This document shows, piece after piece, positions 1 through 7,721 of a stretch of 64,000 bases of DNA (its first letter is position 1; every line of letters starts with the position of its first letter). The translations under genes were made by a program, and so were the position numbers. Source of the stretch: Lachnospiraceae bacterium NK4A179 (GTDB lineage Bacteria > Bacillota > Clostridia > Lachnospirales > Lachnospiraceae); the NCBI GenBank assembly GCA_000421045.1, contig ATWC01000002.1, forward strand, positions 124,001-188,000, read 5' to 3'. Below the pieces are notes generated by a model. It was not told the origin of the DNA. It saw nothing but the letters and a program-made list of their open reading frames with translations, and ran no database searches.

Positions 1-1612
1 CTGCAGAATCATAAGCTTCCTTTGAAAACTCCGGATCGATATCAGCAAAGACCCTTGAAGCTTTTGCCATCACTGCTGCAAAGTCTGCAGTTGCCGTATA
101 AGACTTTTCCGAAACTATAAGCGGCTCCTTCTCTTCATCCGGCATGATGTCATTACAGAAGACCATGGGAGTAACTTTATGATATACACCACCATCGGCT
201 TTATCCTGCATCTTTAACATCCAATCTAATTCCCACCTGGCTTCATCAAGGATATCAGGCACACCGTTGCCGCTCTCGGGAATCCCCAGATCATCATCCG
301 TCACACGAAGATCTTCATATGTTTCAAGAAGATCCGCAACCGTCTTAGCTCCGGAAACAACATATTTCCCGTAATCGCCTGCATCATGCCAGCCGCCGCT
401 CACATCAAACTTTTCTCCGGTGCCGAAAACTTCAGCCTCATCCATATGGCAGGCATCATGTGCATATACCCCTGCTATGTCAGGATCGATCGTCGTGCCG
501 CAACGCTGTTTATAAAGCATCAGCACAACTTCTTTATAAAGATCATCATAGACATCATCTGCGATCTTAAACGGATAGCTTGCACCTGCATCAGTATATA
601 TATAGTATTCACCGGGCTTTGTAAGACCGGAAAAATCACCGTGGGCAACATCTTCTCCGGAACCGGTATCTCCATTATGCGGTTCAAGAGTCCCCTGCCA
701 TACAATCTTTCCCGTACTGCAGTCAACTACATAGAAATCTGCACCGTCATCAGAGGTCTTTACAAACACGGTCTTACTGTCATCTGTTCCGTAACCGACC
801 TGATTGATATTCACCGTATTGTACTGCGGCAGAGCCTGTATGACCTGAGCGTTCGACGAATCCTTAACTTCAAGCTTTATATTATCGATATAGATCTTGT
901 GAGGACCGGGATCTTCCTTCATATCCTCCATCTTCCCCATGTTGAATACAAGTCTCGGGGCCGGATCCGAAGTTTCATCCATCGTGAAATCAACCGAGAA
1001 ATGCTCTACATCAGGACCCACATCTATATAATCACCCTGATATGCATGATAATCACCACCATTTATCTGAAGCCTGTATTCAACCTTTCGTTTAATATCC
1101 GAAGATATATCAAAACTGTATGTATACTCACAGCCTTCACTTAAGAAGAAACCGTCCCAGTATATCTGGTTGGCATAATCCTTGCCACCGCAGGCAGCGA
1201 TCTCGCAAACTATCTGCCCGCCGTCTTCTTTAAGGCTGAAACTGCCGCCATTTAAGTATTTACTGAAGTCATCCTTTTCGTTTGTGCCGTCATCAAAATT
1301 GAGATCAACGACCACATCACCGTCATTTACTGAAGCAAAGGCAGCTTCTCCTCCCGCCGCACTGTAATTAAGTTCTGTCGTGGCCGCGGGCTTCTCAGCA
1401 TCCGATCCAACCTTTTCCCCTGTAACCCCGCTTTCAGGTGCAGCTTCTTCTGTAGCCTGTACCTCTGTAGCCTCAGGTGCTGCCTCTGTCACCTTATCCG
1501 TTGTCTCAGGAGCCGCTGCTTTTGGCACATTGCCCGTACAACCTGCTGCAGGAATCAGCAGAACAGTCGAAAATGCCACCGAAAGAAGTCCCTTTATCCC
1601 GTTATTTTTCAT
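1..1612 (-). CDS. Glycoside hydrolase family 9 cellulase lipoprotein, 3' end cut by window
   Basis: Secreted endoglucanase-type enzyme that would cut beta-1,4-glucan. The reading frame stays open to base 1, giving about 537 residues without the C-terminus. The N-terminus is a lipoprotein signal (hydrophobic run, then a PAAGC lipobox) followed by an Ala/Thr/Glu-rich linker. Next comes a carbohydrate-binding, beta-rich module (about residues 85-240), a CelD_N-type Ig-like domain starting near VNINQVGY, and the (alpha/alpha)6 barrel. The GH9 signature GGWHDAGDYGKY lies at about residues 405-416 and contains the catalytic-base Asp pair. The start is the ATG at 1612, with GGGAG just upstream. The E-containing GH9 motif would lie beyond the window, so activity cannot be judged. 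It is divergent from the surface-protein gene at 1794. Confidence 0.9.
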   Translation of the reverse strand, partial: MKNNGIKGLLSVAFSTVLLIPAAGCTGNVPKAAAPETTDKVTEAAPEATEVQATEEAAPESGVTGEKVGSDAEKPAATTELNYSAAGGEAAFASVNDGDVVVDLNFDDGTNEKDDFSKYLNGGSFSLKEDGGQIVCEIAACGGKDYANQIYWDGFFLSEGCEYTYSFDISSDIKRKVEYRLQINGGDYHAYQGDYIDVGPDVEHFSVDFTMDETSDPAPRLVFNMGKMEDMKEDPGPHKIYIDNIKLEVKDSSNAQVIQALPQYNTVNINQVGYGTDDSKTVFVKTSDDGADFYVVDCSTGKIVWQGTLEPHNGDTGSGEDVAHGDFSGLTKPGEYYIYTDAGASYPFKIADDVYDDLYKEVVLMLYKQRCGTTIDPDIAGVYAHDACHMDEAEVFGTGEKFDVSGGWHDAGDYGKYVVSGAKTVADLLETYEDLRVTDDDLGIPESGNGVPDILDEARWELDWMLKMQDKADGGVYHKVTPMVFCNDIMPDEEKEPLIVSEKSYTATADFAAVMAKASRVFADIDPEFSKEAYDSA

Positions 1613-1651
1613 AATTTCTCCCGAATAAAAATACATACTTATATAAAGTAA

Positions 1652-1680
1652 ATTTTACTTCAAGAATATGCTTAAAACAA
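1652..1680 (-). promoter_or_regulatory. Likely promoter of the GH9 gene with a palindrome over the -10
   Basis: On the minus strand TTGTTT (1675-1680) and TAAAAT (1652-1657) are 17 bp apart, about 40 bp upstream of the GH9 start. A 7-bp-arm inverted repeat (AAGTAAA / TTTACTT, 1646-1660) covers the -10, a natural place for a repressor. This is pattern reading only. Confidence 0.45.
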
Positions 1681-1793
1681 GGGAAGCAGCCCCTTTTATT
1701 GTATAGTCTCATGTGCCAAAAAGAAGACATAACAGCCCGGTGTTTATATGTTATAATTTTTTTGACTGCTGTTTTTTACGGGGAATAAACGCT

Positions 1794-2858
1794 ATGAGAA
1801 AAAGAGTATTCACTAAGATCATAAGCCTTATCATGCTGTCGGTCGTTCTTGCGGGGGCAATTCCCGCTCATACCGAAGCTGCCGGCAGATCAGGTTATTC
1901 ATATAACAATTACATGCAGGTCTTCGATCCGGATTATTATGCGATACTCTATCCGGAGGTAGGGATCGCCTGCAACTTCAACAGAGATCTGCTCTTAAAA
2001 CACTTTGTTGAAACGGGCATGCCTTCCGGCATGCGCGGGTGCCGTGAGTTTGATCCTGTATGGTACAGACAGACTTATCCTGATGTAGCCGCATCCTGCG
2101 GAGATAACTGGTCAGCTTATTACAGGGAATACATAACCTCCGGCATAAAAAAAAGAGCCGGTTCGGCAGAAGTCCAGCAGGCACTAAATGCTGCATCAAC
2201 AGAAGCTGCACGGATCGCGGGTGGCAGGTTTTACAGTGCAAACGGTGCAACCTACTTTCAGCCTGCCGGCGGCGGTAATTTCAAGGGTTGGATCTCCTAC
2301 GGCGGAAAGTACTACTACCTTGACAGATGGTCCGGCGCACTTCATATAAATGATAAAGTGGACGGGATCTCGATATCATCCGACGGATCTGCCATTATGG
2401 ATCAGTATGCGACAGAAAAGATCCCCGTAATGATAAAAGCCAGACAGATCGCATATACGATATGCAGCGACAAAGACACTTTAAGCACTAAAGTATGCCG
2501 TTCGATCACATATGCTGCCCGCTTCAACTACATTCTGAAAGACGCATATATAGGCGATCACAGATATAAATACGCCTGTCCCGAAGCACACTATGCAAAC
2601 AATATGCTCAATGTATATGGTGACCAGGTAGTTATAGGCGGCGAATGCTATGCACAGTGCTCTGTTGCCGCATTCATATTGCATGAACTGAATGTACCGG
2701 AAGTATGGATAGAAGACAACATGTTCCACGGTTGGCTTTTTGTCGACGGACATTACTATGATCCCGGCATCGCCCTGCAGAAAGACTTCTTTTCCAATTT
2801 TGATATAAAGATCGAAGGAATACCCGAATATGAAATATCCGGGTATGTCAGATTCTGA
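1794..2858 (+). CDS. Secreted transglutaminase-like protein with wall-type repeats
   Basis: A 354-residue exported protein. It starts with a signal peptide (MRKRVF, hydrophobic stretch, cleavage near HTEA). Two repeats of the Lachnospiraceae type follow (FDPDYYAILYPEV and FDPVWYRQTYPDV, each ending in a G-x-x-S-G-like turn), about residues 30-120. An aromatic glucan/choline-binding-like stretch with GWISYGGKYYYLD lies near 150-190. The C-terminal part has a transglutaminase/cysteine-protease-like triad: Cys in GGECYAQC (about 283), His in MFHGWLFVDG (about 311) and Asp in HYYDPG (about 322). I chose ATG 1794 over the longer frame from 1713 because GGGGA lies 10 bases upstream and a signal peptide begins exactly there. 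The substrate is unknown; cell-surface crosslinking or peptide cleavage is inference. Confidence 0.75.
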   Translation: MRKRVFTKIISLIMLSVVLAGAIPAHTEAAGRSGYSYNNYMQVFDPDYYAILYPEVGIACNFNRDLLLKHFVETGMPSGMRGCREFDPVWYRQTYPDVAASCGDNWSAYYREYITSGIKKRAGSAEVQQALNAASTEAARIAGGRFYSANGATYFQPAGGGNFKGWISYGGKYYYLDRWSGALHINDKVDGISISSDGSAIMDQYATEKIPVMIKARQIAYTICSDKDTLSTKVCRSITYAARFNYILKDAYIGDHRYKYACPEAHYANNMLNVYGDQVVIGGECYAQCSVAAFILHELNVPEVWIEDNMFHGWLFVDGHYYDPGIALQKDFFSNFDIKIEGIPEYEISGYVRF

Positions 2859-2864
2859 AAAAAC

Positions 2865-3089
2865 TTACATTCCCTTGCTTTCCATTTCGGCAAGGATAGC
2901 TATCGCTTTCATATGCCCACGCTTTGCGGCATACATGCCCCACTTGCGCGCCTTGATGATATCCGTCTGCCCGAAAGTTCCTTTATAATATGCTTCAGCC
3001 AGATCCGCTATCGCATCAAGGTCACCGCGGGCAGCATTGTCTACAAGTGCTACCCAATTTTCATCAGCCATCAGACCATGAACTTCCAT
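2865..3089 (-). CDS. Small Sel1/TPR-like repeat protein
   Basis: A 74-residue protein whose helices match one or two Sel1-type repeats (GDLDAIADLAEAYYKG, then ARKWGMYAAKRGHMKAIAIL). Sel1 repeats make alpha-solenoid surfaces for protein-protein contact. There is no signal or membrane segment, so it is probably cytosolic. GGAGG lies 6 bases before the ATG at 3089. It follows the GH95 gene by 38 bases on the same strand and may be co-transcribed. Its partner is unknown. At one to two repeats it may be only the remnant of a longer Sel1 protein. Confidence 0.7.
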   Translation of the reverse strand: MEVHGLMADENWVALVDNAARGDLDAIADLAEAYYKGTFGQTDIIKARKWGMYAAKRGHMKAIAILAEMESKGM

Positions 3090-3127
3090 AAAAATCCTCC
3101 ATCAAAATACGTTTAACCTTTGCGTTA

Positions 3128-5362
3128 TTATACAACAGGGATCACTGTGTTGCATCCGGCCTTCAATCCCACCGTTCCCATCCCTTCTATGGTAATCGTT
3201 CTGTCTCTTAACGAGTACAGTTCAAGACTCGTAAGCTTTCTGTTTTCCCAACTGAAATCGGCTGTTATACCTCCTTCTGCCCCAAGTCCTTTTACCTTGC
3301 CACTTTCCCATTCTACAGGAAGCGCAGGAAGGAATGAGACAGTAACTGCATCGCTCTGCATTAGCATCTGTGCTATAGCCGCTGTGGTCCCGAAGTTTCC
3401 ATCAATCTGGAAAGGCGGATGGTTATCGAACATATTAGGAAGGACTGACGATTCAAAATACTTCCTGATACCCTCCCATGCTTTGGGTGCATTTCTCAGT
3501 CTAGCCCACATATTTATTATCCACGCTCTGCTCCAACCTGTATGGCCGCCTCCGTTTTCGAGCCTTCTGTTCAATGTTGCTTCAGCAGCTTTTTTCAGTC
3601 TGTCATCATAAAACTTTATCTGTCTCCCCGGATAAAGGGCATAAAGATGCGATATGTGCCTGTGGCCTATCTCTGTCTCTTCATAGGCATCTGCCCATTC
3701 CTGAATGGTACCGTTTGATTCAATCTTTATGACAGGAAGTCTGTCTCTTAATTCTGTATAACGTCTCTTCTCTTCTTCAGAAAGTTTTCCGCATTCAAGC
3801 ATTCCATTTAAGAGCTCTCTCAGTATCTGACTGTCCATTGATGCGCCCTGACAGAGATTTCCGGTTTCACCATTATCCAGTCTGTATGTATTTTCAGGAG
3901 AAGATGTCGGAGATACTACAAGCTCTCCATTTTCATTTTCTATCATTGTCTCCTCAAAGAATCTGACCGCATCCTTTGCATAAGGCAAATACTCCTCCAG
4001 AAACGCTTCATCCTGAGTATATCTGTAATGCTCAAAGATATGGGTACAAAGCCACACAGCGCCCATCTGCCAGTATGTGGAAGAGGCAAGTGTATCCTGA
4101 GGTGCACAGTCTCCCCAGAGATCGGTATTGTGATGAGCCATCCAGCCGCCTGCTCCGTACATTTCTTCAGCCACTTTCTTTCCGTGAGGATACATACGTT
4201 TGATATGCTCAAATAATGGCATATGCATCTCTGACAGACCGCAGGTCTCTGCGGGCCAGTAATTCATCTCGGTGTTTATATTTATAGTGAACTTGCTGTC
4301 CCATGCCGGTACAAAGCTTTCATTCCATATGCCCTGCAGGTTTGCAGGAAGGCTTCCTTTTCTGCTTGAACATGTAAGAAGATACCTTCCGAATTCAAAT
4401 GAAAGATTCACAAGGCCCTTGTCTTCTTCCCCATTCTTAACTCTTTCCAGCCGTTCATCTACAGATACTTCACTCTTATCCTCACAGTCAATTTCAAGCG
4501 TACACCTATTCATTATCTCATTGAAATCTTTCAGGTGTCTTTCACGCAGCCTGTCATATCCGGCCTCTTTGCCCCTATCCAGAAGCATCATTGTTTCCTT
4601 ATAAGGATCATCATTATAAAAAGATGTTTCACCGGCTGCGATGATCACGCAGTCATCACTGCACGAAAGCGTTCTGCCCGTGATCCCCATAGAGCCCTTT
4701 ATCGCTCTTACAGCAAAGCAATATTTCACTCCATCAGGCCCCGCCTGTCCCTGCATGCAAAGTGTATTCTTATCGGGCCTGCTCAGATCCTGCATATAAA
4801 CACCGCGTTCAAGGATCAGCGAAACAGGAAGTCCGGTACTCTTTATTACCATGAGCTTATCAGGAGCAGAAATAAAACTCTCTCTTTCACACTTCGTATT
4901 GTTTATCGTATACGAAACTCTGTGTATACCATCTGTCAGATCAAGACATCGTTCATAACCATCACAGGGAAGCATGTCATATATCTGCGGACTCCATCTG
5001 TCTCGAAGCCCGAACATGCATACATTTTTATCGCTTTTAGGGATAAGGAACATATCGCATAAGGGTTCATAGTGACACTGAAAATCCGGAACTGCTGCCA
5101 TGGAAAGATCGGCGAGAGCTTCCGCCTCACTTATCCTGCCTTCCTTTATCAGTTCACGGATCTTGGGAATATTCTCTTTGGCATCAGGATTAACACGATC
5201 TTTAAATCCGCCATACCACAGACTGTCCAGATTGAGCTGAAACCGGTCTGCGATATTCCCGCCAAAGCACATAGCTCCCATAAAACCGTTTCCAAGAGGG
5301 AGTGCCTCATTCCAGTTCCCGGCCGGTTTTCTGTACCATAATCTGTTGGTATTATTGCTCAT
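3128..5362 (-). CDS. Glycoside hydrolase family 95 alpha-L-fucosidase (or galactosidase)
   Basis: A 744-residue enzyme of GH95, whose members remove alpha-1,2-L-fucose (some alpha-L-galactose) by inversion. The N-terminal beta domain opens with the family hallmark RLWYRKPAGNWNEALPLGNG. The (alpha/alpha)6 barrel carries INTEMNYWPAETCGLSE (about residue 360, the Asn region that activates water), HHNTDLWGDCAPQDTL, the acid-Glu region SPTSSPENTY (about 488) and the Asp loop FQIDGNFGTTAA (about 652). All four key regions of the characterised bifidobacterial enzyme therefore have counterparts, by family alignment from memory. No signal peptide is seen, so it probably acts on imported oligosaccharides. 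Start: ATG 5362 with AAGGA upstream. Targets could be plant xyloglucan or host glycan fucose. Confidence 0.9.
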   Translation of the reverse strand: MSNNTNRLWYRKPAGNWNEALPLGNGFMGAMCFGGNIADRFQLNLDSLWYGGFKDRVNPDAKENIPKIRELIKEGRISEAEALADLSMAAVPDFQCHYEPLCDMFLIPKSDKNVCMFGLRDRWSPQIYDMLPCDGYERCLDLTDGIHRVSYTINNTKCERESFISAPDKLMVIKSTGLPVSLILERGVYMQDLSRPDKNTLCMQGQAGPDGVKYCFAVRAIKGSMGITGRTLSCSDDCVIIAAGETSFYNDDPYKETMMLLDRGKEAGYDRLRERHLKDFNEIMNRCTLEIDCEDKSEVSVDERLERVKNGEEDKGLVNLSFEFGRYLLTCSSRKGSLPANLQGIWNESFVPAWDSKFTININTEMNYWPAETCGLSEMHMPLFEHIKRMYPHGKKVAEEMYGAGGWMAHHNTDLWGDCAPQDTLASSTYWQMGAVWLCTHIFEHYRYTQDEAFLEEYLPYAKDAVRFFEETMIENENGELVVSPTSSPENTYRLDNGETGNLCQGASMDSQILRELLNGMLECGKLSEEEKRRYTELRDRLPVIKIESNGTIQEWADAYEETEIGHRHISHLYALYPGRQIKFYDDRLKKAAEATLNRRLENGGGHTGWSRAWIINMWARLRNAPKAWEGIRKYFESSVLPNMFDNHPPFQIDGNFGTTAAIAQMLMQSDAVTVSFLPALPVEWESGKVKGLGAEGGITADFSWENRKLTSLELYSLRDRTITIEGMGTVGLKAGCNTVIPVV

Positions 5363-5508
5363 AAGTCATTCCTTCCCTGTTACACTTATCATTCTGAATG
5401 AACAACGAAAGTATACCGACATCTCCTCCAATATGCAACGAAGTCACTTATATATAGTAAGCGCAATTACCTATGGCGTTTACTATATATATTTTTATTT
5501 AGGCTGTT

Positions 5509-5542
5509 TTGGTATATCATATAGTTGTTTTTGATATATCAA
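5509..5542. promoter_or_regulatory. Paired operator-like repeats before the channel operon
   Basis: TTGGTATATCA (5509-5519) and TGATATATCAA (5532-5542) form an inverted repeat with one mismatch and a 12-base spacer. Each half is itself almost palindromic (TGATATATCA), and the two centres lie 22 bp apart, two helical turns. They sit just upstream of the ribosome site of the channel operon, so a dimeric repressor pair is plausible. No regulator gene for it is visible nearby. Confidence 0.4.
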
Positions 5543-5558
5543 AGATGAGAGGTGTTTT

Positions 5559-7721
5559 ATGGATATTCTTGCCACAAGCGGCGATATAAATATCATACTG
5601 ATAGCGTTAGCTTTTTTCATCGTAATCGTATCCATGTTTGCGATGAAACCCGAAAGAGCTACCCGCGTCACTCACTGGACAATGCTTTTGTCGGCAATGG
5701 GCGGCATCATGATATACACCATGGCTTATGCCTCCTCTGCCACAAGCACCGTTGACCTGACAAGCGGCATATTAAGAGCTGTTACATCTGCCTTCTTTAT
5801 GTTCGTAGGCAGGGAAGGCTATTCAAGCGTCATCAGCAGCTGGCCTTATTTTGCGGAAAACGCATGGATCCGTCTTGTATTCTGGCTTATCCATCTTATG
5901 GCTTTCTACGTTTCCCTTACAACCGTATTTAATGCTGTAGGAAAGAGCGCCATCCGAAATCTCCGTGTTTTCCAGTACCGCTTCACCGGAAATGATTATC
6001 TTATCCTTTTCGGAAAATCCGACAAAATGAGACTTGATTCTCCCGCCGCAGGCAAGGCACTTAAGAACGGCATACATGTTGTCCTTGTAGGGCAGGATTC
6101 TTCCGGTCTCACCATCGCCGACAGTCTCGGTGCGATATACCGAAATGTAAGCGAAATGGATAATGAAGGAAAATGGCTCAAGAAACTCGGAATAGGAAAA
6201 CGATCAAATATAAGCATCATCTGCGGTGAGGCCACTGATAATGATATAGAGAATTTTCTTGAGAAGTTCGTAAAAGGCGGTAATGCTCTTGGTCTGATCT
6301 CCGGCCAGATACAGGCTACACTTATCTGCAGGGATGAATATATCTTCTTTAACAGAAATCTTGAACTCGGTGACTTAAGCTCCGGAGGCGGACAGCTCCA
6401 CATGGAATTGAAAACACCTGCATCAATGTCTGCCGAAAGAATGCAGAATCTTATCCCCTTATGGGATATATATGATTTCAGATCCGAGAAGAAATGCACC
6501 GTACTTATAATCGGTTTTTCAACTCTCGGCCAGAAAACACTTCAGACAATGATACGAAACGGCGGATTCTTAAAGGACCAGATCGAATTCATAGTTGTTG
6601 ACAGGAACCTGAAATCATACAGTGCTTTCAACAGACAGTATGCGAGTATGATGGAAAACTATAATATACAGTGCTACAGCTACAGTACAGATTCAGAGGA
6701 ATTCCTCGATCTGCTTGATTCCTGTGCCGGAACGCTGCGCTACGCTGCCGTCTGCGAAAATTCAAGTTTCAACGGAGAAGACAAAGTTATGCTTCTTCAT
6801 CGTTATGCACTTGCCAATGAAGATAATATGCCGGACAGCTTTGTGATCATGCGCTGCAATCGTGAGATAGTCGGCTGTAACGTTCTGGAAAAACCTACTC
6901 CCGAGGACCATTACAAACTGGTACGTCAGGAAACATGTCCTGTCATCGATATTGCCGAACTGATTTCCGGAAACGGCAGTCTTTCCGCGCGCAAGGTTAA
7001 TGATGCCTATTACGCAGAAGAAGCCAAACGTATGTATCCGACCGATCCTGCGGGATGTGAAAACTATCTGAAGGAAATGTGGTACGGAACAAATCTCATA
7101 GACAGGTCCTCCTGCACCGCCACCGCACAGTTCATGCCTGCCTATCTCAAACTGGCCGGTGTGGGATCTTACAGTGAGCTTTACAACTATCTTGAGGATG
7201 AAGAAAATGCAGAAGCCTTCGGACGCATAGAGCATGATCGCTGGATGGCATTTGAATCCTCAATAGGTGTAAAAGCCATGGAAGAGGAAGACTTTAAAGA
7301 ACGTATAAATGTAATGGAAGATCATTTCAACACCCTTATACCCAAACTCAAACTCCTTGATAAGGAAAAGAAGGCTCTAAATTCGGATGTCGATACTCTC
7401 TTCGCAGAATATAAAACAGCTCAGAGACACAGCCGCAAACAGATCCCTTTCTTCGGACTTGGCGGTGTACATGTATGCATGACAGACTGGAATAATCTTG
7501 ACCATCTGTGGGATATTTACAAAACAGCAGATTACCATTTCAGAGAAGCAAATTATTACAGAGAGCATATCAAATGGCAGATGAACGATGAAGAAGGCTC
7601 CGAACCCGTTAAGCCCACTCTTGAGGGCGCACGCGGATTTAAGCAGATGGATATAAACAATATAAAAGATATGAGCCGCTACTATGCCGGCCAGGAAACA
7701 GGAAAAAAAGCCGATGAATGA
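5559..7721 (+). CDS. Membrane protein with Rossmann (TrkA-N-like) and split RyR-like regions; probable partner of the K+ channel
   Basis: A 720-residue protein that I do not recognise as a named family. Residues 8-28, 38-57 and 102-125 are clear membrane helices, with a weaker hydrophobic stretch at 70-84 where a pore helix could sit. The loop after it reads MFVGREGYSS, not a canonical filter. The cytoplasmic part has a first alpha/beta unit (NDYLILFGKSDK, about 145-260) and a second with a dinucleotide-type loop (VLIIGFSTLGQKTL, 315-328, then IEFIVVDRN). The C-terminal region carries EHDRWMAF (558-565) and HVCMTDWNNL (638-647). These align with EHDRWLKL and HNCMVPYDRL in the RyR domain of the next protein, but about 65 residues are inserted between them. 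Start: ATG with GAGAGG upstream. The 3' end overlaps the next gene. Inferred role: regulatory or non-conducting subunit of the same channel. Confidence 0.75.
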   Translation: MDILATSGDINIILIALAFFIVIVSMFAMKPERATRVTHWTMLLSAMGGIMIYTMAYASSATSTVDLTSGILRAVTSAFFMFVGREGYSSVISSWPYFAENAWIRLVFWLIHLMAFYVSLTTVFNAVGKSAIRNLRVFQYRFTGNDYLILFGKSDKMRLDSPAAGKALKNGIHVVLVGQDSSGLTIADSLGAIYRNVSEMDNEGKWLKKLGIGKRSNISIICGEATDNDIENFLEKFVKGGNALGLISGQIQATLICRDEYIFFNRNLELGDLSSGGGQLHMELKTPASMSAERMQNLIPLWDIYDFRSEKKCTVLIIGFSTLGQKTLQTMIRNGGFLKDQIEFIVVDRNLKSYSAFNRQYASMMENYNIQCYSYSTDSEEFLDLLDSCAGTLRYAAVCENSSFNGEDKVMLLHRYALANEDNMPDSFVIMRCNREIVGCNVLEKPTPEDHYKLVRQETCPVIDIAELISGNGSLSARKVNDAYYAEEAKRMYPTDPAGCENYLKEMWYGTNLIDRSSCTATAQFMPAYLKLAGVGSYSELYNYLEDEENAEAFGRIEHDRWMAFESSIGVKAMEEEDFKERINVMEDHFNTLIPKLKLLDKEKKALNSDVDTLFAEYKTAQRHSRKQIPFFGLGGVHVCMTDWNNLDHLWDIYKTADYHFREANYYREHIKWQMNDEEGSEPVKPTLEGARGFKQMDINNIKDMSRYYAGQETGKKADE

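Noticed and set aside
386-1144. Long open frame of 252 codons on the + strand
   Set aside because: It lies antisense to the clear GH9 reading frame, has no ribosome site and reads as low-complexity Ile/Tyr-rich protein.
2819-2845. ATACCCG / CGGGTAT hairpin at the end of the surface-protein gene
   Set aside because: The stem is short with a 13-base loop and the downstream T run is absent on the + strand, so I do not call a terminator.
4535-5062. Open frame of 175 codons on the + strand
   Set aside because: Antisense shadow of the GH95 gene without recognisable domains or start signals.
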